Part shown: positions 32,625-42,218 of the stretch, piece after piece | Layout of the letters: every line of letters begins with the position of its first letter | Numbering within the stretch: position 1 is the stretch's first letter | From: Planctobacterium marinum | GTDB lineage: Bacteria; Pseudomonadota; Gammaproteobacteria; Enterobacterales; Alteromonadaceae | Assembly: GCF_036322805.1 (NCBI RefSeq) | Contig: NZ_AP027272.1 | Coordinates: 2,356,001 to 2,420,000, forward strand | Length of the DNA: 64,000 bases | Direction: 5' to 3' | Program-made: the position numbers and the translations under genes | The notes under the pieces: model-generated | The model's input: the letters and a program-made list of their open reading frames with translations, nothing else | Databases searched by the model: none | Told to the model about the DNA's origin: nothing

Positions 32625-33392
32625 ATGAAGAAACAAAGATACGAGAAAGAACTTAAAAAACTTCAGTTGGAACTCACCTATCTGCAAGATTGGGTGGTAC
32701 GCACTGGCCTGAAAGTTGTGGTGCTATTTGAAGGAAGAGATGCCGCGGGCAAGGGCGGTGCAATCAAAGCCATTACGGCGCGCCTTAACCCCAGAGTGGT
32801 GAAAATCGCCGCACTGGGTAAGCCATCGGACAGAGAGAAAACCCAATGGTATTTTCAGCGTTATACTCAGTATTTGCCGGCAGCTGGTGAAATCGTGCTA
32901 TTTGACCGCAGCTGGTACAACCGGGCCGGGGTTGAAAAAGTCATGGGGTTTTGTACTGAGCAGGAATATCAGGACTTTTTAGTTTCATGCCCGGTATTCG
33001 AAAACATGCTGTTGCGATCAGGGATTGTATTGGTGAAGTACTGGTTCTCTGTTTCTGATGAGGAACAGGAAAAACGCTTTAAGGAACGACTTTCTAATCC
33101 GCTAAAGCGCTGGAAATTCTCAGAAATGGACCTCGAAGCGCGAAAGCGCTGGGTGGAATATTCTAAAGCCAAAGATGCAATGCTGGAACATACTGATACT
33201 GAATCATCTCCTTGGTATATCGTGAACGCCGACTGCAAAAAATCGGCCCGCCTTAACTGTATTTCGCATTTACTGGAACAAATTGATTACCGAAAGATAA
33301 ATCATGAGGAGATAATTCTTCCGGAGATTGATAGAGAAGCCTATAAACGACCCCCGGCACGAGAGTTAAATTGGGTTCCGGAAATTTTTTAA
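32625..33392 (+). CDS. ppk2: Polyphosphate kinase 2 (PPK2 family)
   Basis: About 255 residues, single-domain class I-like PPK2. Walker A is VVLFEGRDAAGKGGAIKAI, Walker B is IVLFDRSWYNRAGVEKVMG, and the lid-region segment is SNPLKRWKFSEMDLEARKRW. It transfers phosphate between polyphosphate and nucleoside diphosphates (ADP or GDP), mostly making NTPs. ATG 32625 is used; an upstream TTG at 32598 adds nine residues with no family match. It is divergent from rimK with ~150 nt between. Cytoplasmic. Confidence 0.92.
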   Translation: MKKQRYEKELKKLQLELTYLQDWVVRTGLKVVVLFEGRDAAGKGGAIKAITARLNPRVVKIAALGKPSDREKTQWYFQRYTQYLPAAGEIVLFDRSWYNRAGVEKVMGFCTEQEYQDFLVSCPVFENMLLRSGIVLVKYWFSVSDEEQEKRFKERLSNPLKRWKFSEMDLEARKRWVEYSKAKDAMLEHTDTESSPWYIVNADCKKSARLNCISHLLEQIDYRKINHEEIILPEIDREAYKRPPARELNWVPEIF

Positions 33393-33396
33393 AGGA

Positions 33397-33428
33397 ATAA
33401 AAAAGCCCCGAATTCAGTGAAGCGGGGC
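33397..33428 (-). terminator. Intrinsic terminator of the TonB receptor gene
   Basis: On the minus strand, GCCCCG-loop-CGGGGC (33428-33405) followed by TTTTTTATT. It is ~130 nt past the receptor stop and also faces the ppk2 stop. Confidence 0.8.
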
Positions 33429-33560
33429 AAGAACACAACATTCAACATTTAATGAAACCTGAGGCGAGTCCGTCCTGGACTCTGTCAGGGGGTGTACAAG
33501 ACCAACTTCACAGTCGACTTGCAATACAAACAATCCTTTGTTCGAAATCGTCAGGAACCT

Positions 33561-36488
33561 TTAAAAACGAGCACGTGCACCCAGGTACCAGCGTCGACCT
33601 ACAGGATCATAGGTACCGGCTTCCGTTTCCGTTCCAGTATCGCTACTAGCCATGCCACTTAAAATTGCTGGCGGCTCAGGGTCAAACAGGTTGTCTACAC
33701 CGGCAAACAACTCTACAGTGTCTGTCAGCTGATAGGTTACCTGCGTATCAACGTAGACCTCTGAACCTACCTCTATTGCACCCGGGGCAAGATCAAAACC
33801 AGCCAGGAACTGATCATCAAACGCCGCAGAGCCGATATAGGTTGCGCCCATACTGACAGACCATGCGTCCCAGTCGTAAGATACATTCAGGTTGGCACGG
33901 TGCTCAGAAGCGCCAATTTCACCCACGTATGGGTCGGCCGCAGCACCGGGTAGAGGTACTACACCACCTTCAATTACATAAGTATAAGCAAGGCGACTGT
34001 TTAATCTGCCTGGGCCGACGTTGCCAGAATAGGTTAGGGTTAAATCCACACCTTCGTTGACTTCACCACCGCTGTTTGAGTCAGCACTGTCAATGAACTC
34101 CAACGAGCCGGCGCTGTTAGTGCCCAAAGGTGCTGCGCGACGAGTGATAAACTGACAGAAGCTCTGGTCACCACCGTAACACTGATCAAGAATGAATTGT
34201 CTTGGTGTAGGTACGATGGCGTTTTCGATTTCGATATCAAAGTAATCGATAGTCAAACCAAAATCTTCTAACATGCCATCAGGTGTAAATACCAATCCAA
34301 TGGTTGTTGATTTACCCGTTTCTTCTATCAGGTTGGCGTTACCGCGGTTGAAACCACTGATACCCTGAATATCACTTTGATTGAGTGTGAAAGAGCCATT
34401 GGCCGCGATGTTTGCCGCTATACCTGGGTCGGCTTTACAACGATCGGCAACAGTGCCTGTATCAGAGGCCGTTACACCAGCACAAGGATCGTTCAGGTCC
34501 GGTGGGAAGGTTTGACTCGGTGGCGAAAACAGTTCGTTAATGTTAGGTGCGCGAACGGATTCTGCCTCAATAGCACGTAAACGCATCCAATCGGTAATCT
34601 GCCAATCAAAGCCAACATTCCAGCTGGATGTGCTACCCACAGTAGAATAGTCTGAAGTTCGATAAGCCGCTCTTGCTGTAACATCCTCAATAATAGGGAT
34701 ATTCGCCTCAATATAGAACTCGGTAACGTCAAACTCACCTTTGGTGGCTGGAATAGCGTTACCTGCGTTTAAGCCTGCTTGTTGTAAGGCATCGAACTCG
34801 TCACGACTGGTTTCTTCGCGATATTCAAAACCTACAGCGACGCCTAGCGGGCCTGCAGGAAGTTCAAAGGCATCACCACTTATGTTACCACCAAAGATTT
34901 CCTGAGAGATAAAGGATGACAGCATGCCCGGTGCGTTGATGTAGGCCGCGGCCTCTGGCGTAATGGAACCAAAACCGTAGATATCGATGGGAACACAGCC
35001 GAAGCTACGAGCCGTTTCGTCCACACAGATGGCTTCATCGGTAATACCGTCTTCATCCAAATCCAACGTATCAGTGACCGCTTCCAGAGCATAACGGAAG
35101 TTTTGAACATTAACCTGACCACTGGAAATCTGTGCTTCTTTGGTTTGACCGTATACATAATAGATGTCATAGAACCAGTCATTAACCAATTCGCCCTCAA
35201 AACCCAAGGTGAATCTGAAGGTGTCTCGATCCGCGATATTACCACGATTGGCAACACCCAACAGACGTTTGGCGAAGAAATCTAAATCTCTTAAGCCATC
35301 ACCATTAACATCTACGGCAGAGTTAAGGATTTCATCCGGTACATAGGGGTTAGTTAAAATTGTACCATTGACATCAAACTCTAAAGGTACCGCACCATCG
35401 GCATAGATGTCATCAGAGGCAAAAGGGAAAGGCTCCAGTTCGGTTACCGTTTGCGATGCAGCATAGTTCGCCTCAAAAAATACGGCATGGTTATCCGAAA
35501 GCTCATAACTTCCTTTCGAGGCAAACAAATAGCGCTCAGTAGGAATAGCAATTCTGCGATAGTCACTGCGATTAAAGCCATCGGGGCCAATAGTTCCGTC
35601 GCCGTTGGTACTGAAGCCTTCTTGTAAATTGTTATTGCTGTCAAAGGTATATCTTACACCGCCAGCATCAAATCGCCCTTGTGGTGGAAACGACGAGAAA
35701 AAAGGACGAGTAGGGGTAAACGCATCAGCAGGATCACCAGTAAAACGGAAGGTAGAGAACTGATCCACGGCAGAGCGCTCACGATCTCTTGAAAATACGC
35801 CACCTTGGTCGGTATACCCCAGGTGGAACATGATGTTTCCTTTGCCACTATCCGTTGTCGCACCTGTCGTGATACTAAATTGGCGCTCGGTGTCATCACC
35901 CTCAGAGCTTTGACCGTATTGTCCTTCAAACTCAACGCCTTCAAAATCGTTTTTAAGAATAAGGTTTACAACACCCGCTACTGCATCCGAACCGTAGACT
36001 GAAGACGCGCCACCCGTTAAGATTTCAACACGTTCTATAAATTGTGCCGGAATGGTATTCATGTCAACTGCCATTTCACCTGGTTGACCGGAAACGAAAC
36101 GACGACCATTGACTAAAACCAGTGTTCTGGCGGTCCCTAAGTTACGTAAGTCAACAGTGGCAATACCGGCACTGGCGGTATTAAAGTTTGAATTGGTTCT
36201 GCTGATAGTGGGTGTACCAAACGTTGGATTGTCTAATAACAATTCCTGGAGGTTGGCTACACCGGAAGCATCAATGTCGCCAGCATCGAAACTTTGCAAG
36301 GGTGAAACTGAGTTTAAATTGGCAGAACGGATCCTTGAACCTGTTACTGCTATCTTTTCAACGCCGCTCGCTTCCTCTTCAGTTTCCGCTTCTTGAGCGA
36401 ATGCAAACGCCCCTGGAAGCGCTGTCGTTATTGCGCCTATGGTTAGAGCCAATCGAATAGATTTGGCTATTTTAGACTGATTCTTCAT
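33561..36488 (-). CDS. TonB-dependent outer-membrane receptor
   Basis: 975 residues. Signal peptide ~1-33 (LALTIGAITTALPGAFAFAQ); plug domain ~45-170 (VEKIAVTGSRIRSANLNSVSPL, LRNLGTARTLVLVNGRR, VERVEILTGGASSVYGSDAVAGVVN); the rest is a 22-strand beta-barrel ending RRWYLGARARF with C-terminal Phe. The plug and size match the 'VTGSRIR' group common in Alteromonadales and Caulobacter, several of which import oligosaccharides or other large nutrients. No secretin/STN domain, so no sigma/anti-sigma signalling. ATG 36488 is chosen because GGGGAGA lies just upstream; a longer frame adds 24 non-signal residues. A LytS/LytTR pair is divergent from it. Ligand not known. Confidence 0.92.
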   Translation of the reverse strand: MKNQSKIAKSIRLALTIGAITTALPGAFAFAQEAETEEEASGVEKIAVTGSRIRSANLNSVSPLQSFDAGDIDASGVANLQELLLDNPTFGTPTISRTNSNFNTASAGIATVDLRNLGTARTLVLVNGRRFVSGQPGEMAVDMNTIPAQFIERVEILTGGASSVYGSDAVAGVVNLILKNDFEGVEFEGQYGQSSEGDDTERQFSITTGATTDSGKGNIMFHLGYTDQGGVFSRDRERSAVDQFSTFRFTGDPADAFTPTRPFFSSFPPQGRFDAGGVRYTFDSNNNLQEGFSTNGDGTIGPDGFNRSDYRRIAIPTERYLFASKGSYELSDNHAVFFEANYAASQTVTELEPFPFASDDIYADGAVPLEFDVNGTILTNPYVPDEILNSAVDVNGDGLRDLDFFAKRLLGVANRGNIADRDTFRFTLGFEGELVNDWFYDIYYVYGQTKEAQISSGQVNVQNFRYALEAVTDTLDLDEDGITDEAICVDETARSFGCVPIDIYGFGSITPEAAAYINAPGMLSSFISQEIFGGNISGDAFELPAGPLGVAVGFEYREETSRDEFDALQQAGLNAGNAIPATKGEFDVTEFYIEANIPIIEDVTARAAYRTSDYSTVGSTSSWNVGFDWQITDWMRLRAIEAESVRAPNINELFSPPSQTFPPDLNDPCAGVTASDTGTVADRCKADPGIAANIAANGSFTLNQSDIQGISGFNRGNANLIEETGKSTTIGLVFTPDGMLEDFGLTIDYFDIEIENAIVPTPRQFILDQCYGGDQSFCQFITRRAAPLGTNSAGSLEFIDSADSNSGGEVNEGVDLTLTYSGNVGPGRLNSRLAYTYVIEGGVVPLPGAAADPYVGEIGASEHRANLNVSYDWDAWSVSMGATYIGSAAFDDQFLAGFDLAPGAIEVGSEVYVDTQVTYQLTDTVELFAGVDNLFDPEPPAILSGMASSDTGTETEAGTYDPVGRRWYLGARARF

Positions 36489-36971
36489 TTTGAATCTCCC
36501 CGAGATATTTATTTTTTTAATAGGGATAACCGCAGTTATCTCCGCGTTTGTGCAAGACAAAACTAAGTTTTGGCAACAGGTTGCACCAGCGGCGATCCGC
36601 TACCGATGGAATGGAAGTGATAAGCGGCCTTAATTCTGGGGTGAAAGTATTGGGGTCGTTACCAATTGCAGGAAAAATACAGTAAATGGAGGGTGGACAG
36701 GGATAAACTGTCGTTAGGGAAGGAGCCATGAAGGCACCAAAAACTTGATGAGATTGCTTGATTTGTGACGAATGCACCTGTTTCTGGGACGAACAGTATG
36801 TTTTATAATGTAATTTTAGTCACAATGACGAAAATCAGGCACTTATAAGCCTAAAAGTAATGAGTTTTTAGCTGATAACAGGGTTAAAACTGATTAGTTA
36901 AATTGCCCAATTCAGCAGATTTGTTCATAATTTTAAATGAAGGGGCTTATAACTCCACTTAACTATTTTGT
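36489..36971. other. Divergent intergenic region between TonB receptor and LytS kinase
   Basis: 483 bases without a convincing gene. Both flanking genes read outward, so it should hold both promoters and likely operators for the LytTR regulator. I could not assign LytTR direct repeats or hexamers by eye with confidence. Short reading frames here lack ribosome sites and look random. Confidence 0.5.
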
Positions 36972-38114
36972 TTGGCGCAAGCCTCACTAGATAAACCTGA
37001 AGATTCCGGGATTTTAAACTTGAATGACGCAATCGGTCGATTAAAAAACTGGCGGATTTTGATTGGCAGTAGTGTGATACTGCTCATTCAGGCGTTGTTG
37101 AGTTTTAACCTCAAGTTTCATGCTGAAAATATATTTTTACAGTCACTCGATAGTTGGTTAAATGCAGCCGCCACTGTGTTTTACTGGTATTTTCCTGCGA
37201 TCTTAGCAGCACCGTTCCTGGTGGCTTTTGCACCTTTGACTCGCGCCAATGAACTGGGATGGTTGCGCTTTACAATTTTTAACTGCCTGTTCGTGGTTTC
37301 TGCCACCTTGCTGATTCAAATCTCATCAATGGCAATTTTACATTATGGTTTGGCACAAGACTGGCAGCAGGGCAGTTTCAGCAACATGGTGGGGTATTTC
37401 TACCGCAATACGCCCTGGCATGCCGATCTCATCCTGATTTTTGCACTGTTTGCGTTTGGTTATGCGTTTGATTATTCACAGCGCTTGAGAAATAAAGAAC
37501 TCGAAGAACAAAGACTAAAAGCTGAGTTGCTAAATGCAGAATTACAAACCTTGAAATCTCAGCTCAATCCTCACTTCTTATTTAACGTCCTTAACGGTAT
37601 CAGCGGTTTGATAAGAGTCGGCAGGCATGAGGACGCTACCGATTCATTGAGCGATCTGAGTGTTATGTTGCGCACAATTCTTGAAAACCGGGATACGGAG
37701 TTAGTAACGGTTAAAGATGAGCTGGACTTTATCGAACTCTATCTGGCGCTTCAACAAATGCGCTTCAATGATAAATTAGAAGTGAATATCAATTGCGACA
37801 ATCAGGTATTAAAGTACAAATTACCTTTTATGGTGATGCAGCCGTTGGTGGAAAATGCTATTCAACATGGCGCTCAATTAGAAACTGCTGGTAATGTGAT
37901 AGATATTAAGCTGTTTCAAGAAAAGGATAAACTCCATTTTGAAGTCACCAATCGAGTGCCAAAGAACACTTCTGAAAGTGGTTTTGGCATTGGCGTAGGG
38001 AACAATAGAGCAAGGTTGGAAAGAATTTATGGGCAGAATTACAGCCTCGAACTCAAAGCCTTACCTGAGCGATATTTTTTAACTAGCCTGATCATTCCTG
38101 TTAATGTGGTCTAG
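36972..38114 (+). CDS. LytS-type sensor histidine kinase (His_kinase domain)
   Basis: About 380 residues. Four membrane helices in the first ~170 (IGSSVILLIQALLSF, VFYWYFPAILAAPFLVAFA, FNCLFVVSATLLIQISSMAIL, LILIFALFAFGYAFDY). A coiled-coil linker follows (LEEQRLKAELLNAELQTLKSQ), then the His_kinase motif LNPHFLFNVLN with phospho-acceptor His at residue 201, and a GHKL ATPase (MVMQPLVENAIQHGA, FGIGVGNNRARLERIYG). This is the AlgZ/LytS family. It phosphorylates the response regulator encoded 28 nt downstream. The start is TTG 36972; a later TTG at 37021 is also possible. Confidence 0.9.
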   Translation: MAQASLDKPEDSGILNLNDAIGRLKNWRILIGSSVILLIQALLSFNLKFHAENIFLQSLDSWLNAAATVFYWYFPAILAAPFLVAFAPLTRANELGWLRFTIFNCLFVVSATLLIQISSMAILHYGLAQDWQQGSFSNMVGYFYRNTPWHADLILIFALFAFGYAFDYSQRLRNKELEEQRLKAELLNAELQTLKSQLNPHFLFNVLNGISGLIRVGRHEDATDSLSDLSVMLRTILENRDTELVTVKDELDFIELYLALQQMRFNDKLEVNINCDNQVLKYKLPFMVMQPLVENAIQHGAQLETAGNVIDIKLFQEKDKLHFEVTNRVPKNTSESGFGIGVGNNRARLERIYGQNYSLELKALPERYFLTSLIIPVNVV

Positions 38115-38141
38115 TAGGCATAAATAATAAGGACTAAAAAA

Positions 38142-38894
38142 ATGCTAAAGATATTGGTTGCCGATGATGAACCGCTGGCGAGAGAGAGTATCGTTGCGTT
38201 GCTTAATAAAGAGGATGAGACGCACGAGATTTTTCAAGCTAAAGATGGCCAGGAAGCCTTGGAATTGGCATGGCAAGAGCGTCCGCAAGTTTTATTTTTA
38301 GATATTCAAATGCCGGGAGCAACTGGTGTTGAAGTGGCGGCGGAACTGCCTCCAGAAACAGTGGTAATATTTACTACTGCCTATGATGAATATGCAGTGA
38401 AAGCCTTTGAACTAAACGCCATAGACTACCTGCTTAAACCCTTTAAAAACATTCGTCTTTACGAGGCGTTAGATAAGGCAAAAAGATTACTGGAAGAACA
38501 GTCTTTTCTCGACCAACGCAATATATCAGCACTACATTCTGAGCTCAAAAAAGAATCCACAGATTACAAAGAACGTATCGTTATTCGCGAGCCCAAGCGG
38601 GTTCGATTTGTGGAGGTCAGTAACGTCAAATACATTTCAGGTGCCGGAAATTATGCGGAATTACACTTGCAAGATACCGGGTCTATTCTTTATCGAGAAA
38701 CTTTGAGTAACCTGGAAGCGTACCTAGACCCCAGAGAGTTTCGCAGAATACATCGTTCCACTATAGTAAGGCTCTCTTCTGTTGCGGAATTACAACCAAA
38801 TTATCAAGGTGATTACACGGTAGTGTTGACGACCGGAGAACAGTTGATGTTATCTCGTCGATACAAAGATAAGTTACAGGATATTCTCACTTAA
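38142..38894 (+). CDS. LytTR-family response regulator
   Basis: 250 residues. Receiver domain 1-~120 with the acidic pocket LVADDEP, phospho-acceptor Asp54 in LFLDIQMPG, Thr in FTTAYDEYA and Lys in LLKPF. LytTR DNA-binding domain ~148-248 (RIVIREPKRVRFVEVSNVKYISGAGNY, FRRIHRSTIVRL, LSRRYKD), matching the AlgR/LytR group, which binds direct repeats in promoters. It is paired with the upstream LytS kinase. AAGGAC precedes ATG 38142. Likely targets include the divergent TonB receptor, which is inference from position only. Confidence 0.93.
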   Translation: MLKILVADDEPLARESIVALLNKEDETHEIFQAKDGQEALELAWQERPQVLFLDIQMPGATGVEVAAELPPETVVIFTTAYDEYAVKAFELNAIDYLLKPFKNIRLYEALDKAKRLLEEQSFLDQRNISALHSELKKESTDYKERIVIREPKRVRFVEVSNVKYISGAGNYAELHLQDTGSILYRETLSNLEAYLDPREFRRIHRSTIVRLSSVAELQPNYQGDYTVVLTTGEQLMLSRRYKDKLQDILT

Positions 38895-39103
38895 ATGTTG
38901 AATAAAGTGCACAACAATCACTTTAAACCTCAAGCTAATGTAATATTTTTTTCATTTTCTCATCCCTTATTTCATCTGTCTTGTAGCCGATTATGTAGCA
39001 TTTTACTGAGAGCTATGAACGAAAAGTGGTTGATTTTTTATGCGGAATAATAGATAACAAAAAAGTCAGGGATTTACAGAACATTTACAATAAGGGGTAA
39101 GAA

Positions 39104-39610
39104 ATGAATCGCCTCACACTTTTTGCAGTTTTGGTCTTGTCGGCGAATGCATCGCTGCATGCTGCGACGAATGTTAAGTCCTATCCAGCTTCACTTTGTT
39201 ATCAATCATCAGGTCCTTTAAATAGCGTAAAACTGAGTAACATCGGCAACGTTTCCAATTCTAATCATGAGGAATCTGTGTCGTTGATGTGTCCAGTTGT
39301 CGTTTCCGAAGGAAAAGATTTGACGGGGTTACAAGTCAGCGTCGTGGTTATTGACGATAACTCTGGAGGTCACGGGGTGTCTTGTCAGGTTTCTGGCACC
39401 CAGTACGGCCAACGCCTCACCTCCAGGTGGGGGACCACCGCATCCAGCGATGGAGGCGCAGGATTGCAAGAACTGACTACCACGCTTAGCCGAGTAAAAA
39501 CGCATTCTGGCTCCTACACCAAAGCAAGCCTGAGCTGCTCATTACCTCCATACTCAGAATACAATCCGGTTTCCCTGGTTTCATATCAGGTAACTGAGTT
39601 GTTGCGCTAA
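39104..39610 (+). CDS. Hypothetical secreted protein, paralogue of the protein at 40464-41048
   Basis: 168 residues with a signal peptide (cleavage near residue 20, ASLHA). The mature part has paired cysteines (LCYQSS, SLMCPVV, VSCQVSG, LSCSLPP), expected as disulfides outside the cytoplasm. It shares with the protein two genes downstream the same arrangement: a CP strand, a 'VSD/VIDDN...xxCQ' strand, a 'WG.TASS' turn and the C-terminal CSLPP...S..Y.V. So they are paralogues with low identity. No known domain is recognised; a small beta-sandwich is likely. AAGGGG precedes the ATG by 5 nt. Confidence 0.7.
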   Translation: MNRLTLFAVLVLSANASLHAATNVKSYPASLCYQSSGPLNSVKLSNIGNVSNSNHEESVSLMCPVVVSEGKDLTGLQVSVVVIDDNSGGHGVSCQVSGTQYGQRLTSRWGTTASSDGGAGLQELTTTLSRVKTHSGSYTKASLSCSLPPYSEYNPVSLVSYQVTELLR

Positions 39611-39641
39611 TACCGCCAGGCGAATTCAGGACATAGCATAA

Positions 39642-40448
39642 ATGAATCAGGTTGGAACCATACAAAAACTCCTACTAGCATTAAGTACGATGCTTGTCGT
39701 AGTTGTTGCGTATTTGGTATCTCAGCCTAATAACAACTTCATTCAGAATGAAGAACAAGGTAGCGATCATCAATTGCTATCGGAATTAATGGACATGGAA
39801 TCGCGGCTTCAAAGGCAAATTGCAACACTGAAAAGCATTGCAATAGCCGACGAGAATAGTCGTAATAAATCTGATTATTTCAGTGAAATAGACAGAGTGA
39901 ATCAACAGTTAGCGTTGCTCGTTCAACGTCAGGAAGATTACGAGAAGCGCTTTTCCGATATCGAAACTCAACTGCTACAACTGGTTAATCGAGATACCGA
40001 TGTTCAAGTGACTCAAACTCGACAGGTTAATGTGTTGAGTAGCACGGAGGTGGAGTTCAAAAGCGCGCAAACAAAAGCCGTTCCTGAAGACCATTACGAC
40101 GATCAATATGCTCAAAATCAACACTTTGCCGTTCAGCAACAAATTAACGCTTACGAGAGTCAATTATCTGAAGAAACACCCGATCCCACATGGAGCACCA
40201 CAATAGAAACTAAAGTGATGAGGTTATTGAATGATACGCCACAGCTTTCCGGGGTGCACCTACAGGAAAGCCAATGCGGCACGAGTTTGTGTAAATTGGA
40301 GGTGTATGTGGAAGAGGGGGAAAGTGTTGAAGAAAAAGTACAAACGCTAATGGTGAATAGGCCTTGGCAAGGGGAATCCTTTGTATCGTTTGAATACGAT
40401 GGTGAAGGGGCAATTTTCTTTGCGAGAGACGGATTTATACTGCCTTAA
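39642..40448 (+). CDS. Hypothetical inner-membrane-anchored protein with periplasmic coiled coil
   Basis: 268 residues. One N-terminal membrane helix (LLLALSTMLVVVVAYLVSQ), a periplasmic coiled coil at ~45-120 (ELMDMESRLQRQIATLKSIA, QQLALLVQRQEDYEKRFSDIETQL), a Gln/Glu-rich linker, and a C-terminal domain ~195-268 with a Cys pair (ESQCGTSLCKLEVYV). The last domain resembles small 'CxxxxC' periplasmic modules seen after coiled coils in gammaproteobacterial proteins, but I cannot name the family. It lies between two paralogous secreted proteins, so the three may act together at the cell surface. Confidence 0.65.
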   Translation: MNQVGTIQKLLLALSTMLVVVVAYLVSQPNNNFIQNEEQGSDHQLLSELMDMESRLQRQIATLKSIAIADENSRNKSDYFSEIDRVNQQLALLVQRQEDYEKRFSDIETQLLQLVNRDTDVQVTQTRQVNVLSSTEVEFKSAQTKAVPEDHYDDQYAQNQHFAVQQQINAYESQLSEETPDPTWSTTIETKVMRLLNDTPQLSGVHLQESQCGTSLCKLEVYVEEGESVEEKVQTLMVNRPWQGESFVSFEYDGEGAIFFARDGFILP

Positions 40449-40463
40449 AAAGAGGTTAATTAG

Positions 40464-41048
40464 ATGAACTACAGAAAAATTGTAAAAACAAACTTACTGC
40501 TACTGTTATTTGCATCTACCCAGGCCGATGCCATTATTTGTCTGGCGAACAACACTCAACCGTCTCCAAAAGAATTGTATCTTGCCAATAATTGCCATTA
40601 TTTTTCTGGCTCAAAAGAATTGCGCATGGATCGCTCAGGAGCGCTGTTCAACTACAACAATCGAGGCGATTATTTAGATCAGCTCAGTGGCAGTAGTTAT
40701 ATTTATTGTCCGATACTCGATGATAAAAACTTTGATGGTTATCTCTCTGCAGAAATCCAGGTTTCTGATCTCAATCAACAACAAGATGTTATTTGTCAGT
40801 TGGGTAAGTCTAGTTATACCGAAAAAGGCTTTGCGGCTTACTGGGGAGAAACCGCAAGTAGCAACAGAGTAGGGGCACAAACTTTAAAAACTAAATCGTT
40901 AGCGGCCACTCGCTCCAAATCAATGCCCAATAGTTTTATTACTTGCTCATTACCACCACAAAATGACGCGGACCAAAAAGCATCATCGCTAATGGCTTAT
41001 ACGGTAAGCAAGATGGACAATGTGGCTATGGCCATTCGGGGCAACTAA
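40464..41048 (+). CDS. Hypothetical secreted protein, paralogue of the protein at 39104-39610
   Basis: 194 residues with a signal peptide (to ~24, STQADA). Six cysteines in the mature chain (IICLAN, NNCHYF, YIYCPIL, DVICQLG, FITCSLPP) match those of the smaller paralogue, plus one extra N-terminal pair. Shared blocks are YCPILDDKN, VSDLNQQQDVICQ, YWGETASS and CSLPP....SSLMAYTVS. Ribosome site AGAGG lies ~9 nt before ATG 40464. It starts 15 nt after the membrane-anchored gene, so the three genes (39104-41048) are probably one operon. Confidence 0.7.
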   Translation: MNYRKIVKTNLLLLLFASTQADAIICLANNTQPSPKELYLANNCHYFSGSKELRMDRSGALFNYNNRGDYLDQLSGSSYIYCPILDDKNFDGYLSAEIQVSDLNQQQDVICQLGKSSYTEKGFAAYWGETASSNRVGAQTLKTKSLAATRSKSMPNSFITCSLPPQNDADQKASSLMAYTVSKMDNVAMAIRGN

Positions 41049-41061
41049 ACAACAATTCAAC

Positions 41062-42141
41062 CTAGTTCCCCAGAGGAATTGTCAGAATCGGCGCCGCTTG
41101 TTGAACAGAGCCTGATTGCAAAGCAAATATCTGTGTTAGCAGGCTAAATGTCGATTTGCTGGCTGAATCACTATCATCTATGTAAAACCAGTTGTTGCGA
41201 TAAAAAACGGCTACATTAGCTTTGTCTGGCTTTTCGATGGAACTGTGGATCCTGAATAAATCTTTAGTGACTCGCGCTTCGTCAAAAACAGTACCTTGCT
41301 CATCATTGCGCAGAGGGACACGCCGCTCTTGAAGGTCAGAGTCAGGAACTTCTACTGATTGGGACAGAAAAAACATAATACTGTCAAACGACCGTGCCTG
41401 AATCGTAAGCACATCTTTGTTTTCGGTTTCTATTGCATTTACCAAAGGCAAAACCGTTAAACTGGGATCAAAACTCAATATTTTTGCTAGGCGCATGAAA
41501 GCAGGGTGCTTGTGTGCCTTTTTTTTAAATTGCAGCACGATTTGTTTTGACACAGGATCTTTTGCGCCTGCGACTAAATTAGCCAACTCCAACTCTCGCA
41601 AGGCATATACAACGTCGATGAATGTTTGGTGAGACTTTGTATCAACGGTAAAATCCTGTTGGTCGGTTTGATAATTATTTTCGAGGTTGTTTATGCGTTC
41701 AAGACAGGTACGCAGTATTCGGCTTATTGGCCAGCCTGAGTTACTCAGTAAGATCAGTGTTTCGGCGTTGACTGGTGTTAAGATCCGTTCAACAAAATCT
41801 TTTCCCCGCAGAGGTCTGTAAGTTACGGTGGGGCGCTCTTCAATGGCCAAGCGATTATTTAATGACTCATTGCTACCGAGCCCGGGTATCCAGTTAATGC
41901 CAGGCTGAATCGAAGCCGAATAAGAGAATTGAGTCGTAACGGTATCGGCTTCCAGAAAGTACATACGGTCTCTGTAGCGCAAACGAACAATGTTTAGCAG
42001 CATTTGTTCATCTTCTGTGGCGCGCAATGACTGGTTGTAATCCAATCGACTTGTCTGCACAGCTTGAGGGCCAAAATGTACACAGCCCGATGTTAATAGA
42101 GCGATGGATATCAATAATAATGTCTGACAAGGTATTTTCAT
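41062..42141 (-). CDS. Hypothetical lipoprotein
   Basis: About 359 residues from ATG 42141. It starts with a lipoprotein signal (LLLISIALLTSGC; lipobox TSGC), so it is membrane-anchored through the Cys. The mature part begins with VRLRYRDRMYFLEADTVTTQFSYS, seen in a family of uncharacterised lipoproteins of proteobacteria. No catalytic motif is recognised. A longer frame from 42192 adds a non-signal leader. It reads toward the paralogous secreted-protein cluster, tail to tail, and is 77 nt from the upstream binding-protein gene, so co-transcription with it is possible. Confidence 0.72.
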   Translation of the reverse strand: MKIPCQTLLLISIALLTSGCVHFGPQAVQTSRLDYNQSLRATEDEQMLLNIVRLRYRDRMYFLEADTVTTQFSYSASIQPGINWIPGLGSNESLNNRLAIEERPTVTYRPLRGKDFVERILTPVNAETLILLSNSGWPISRILRTCLERINNLENNYQTDQQDFTVDTKSHQTFIDVVYALRELELANLVAGAKDPVSKQIVLQFKKKAHKHPAFMRLAKILSFDPSLTVLPLVNAIETENKDVLTIQARSFDSIMFFLSQSVEVPDSDLQERRVPLRNDEQGTVFDEARVTKDLFRIHSSIEKPDKANVAVFYRNNWFYIDDSDSASKSTFSLLTQIFALQSGSVQQAAPILTIPLGN

Positions 42142-42218
42142 GAAAGCACTTATTCTTGTTTGGCTACTTATAAAGATAGCGAAACGTCGCAAAAAATCTC
42201 TTGAGTTCTTGAAGTGTT

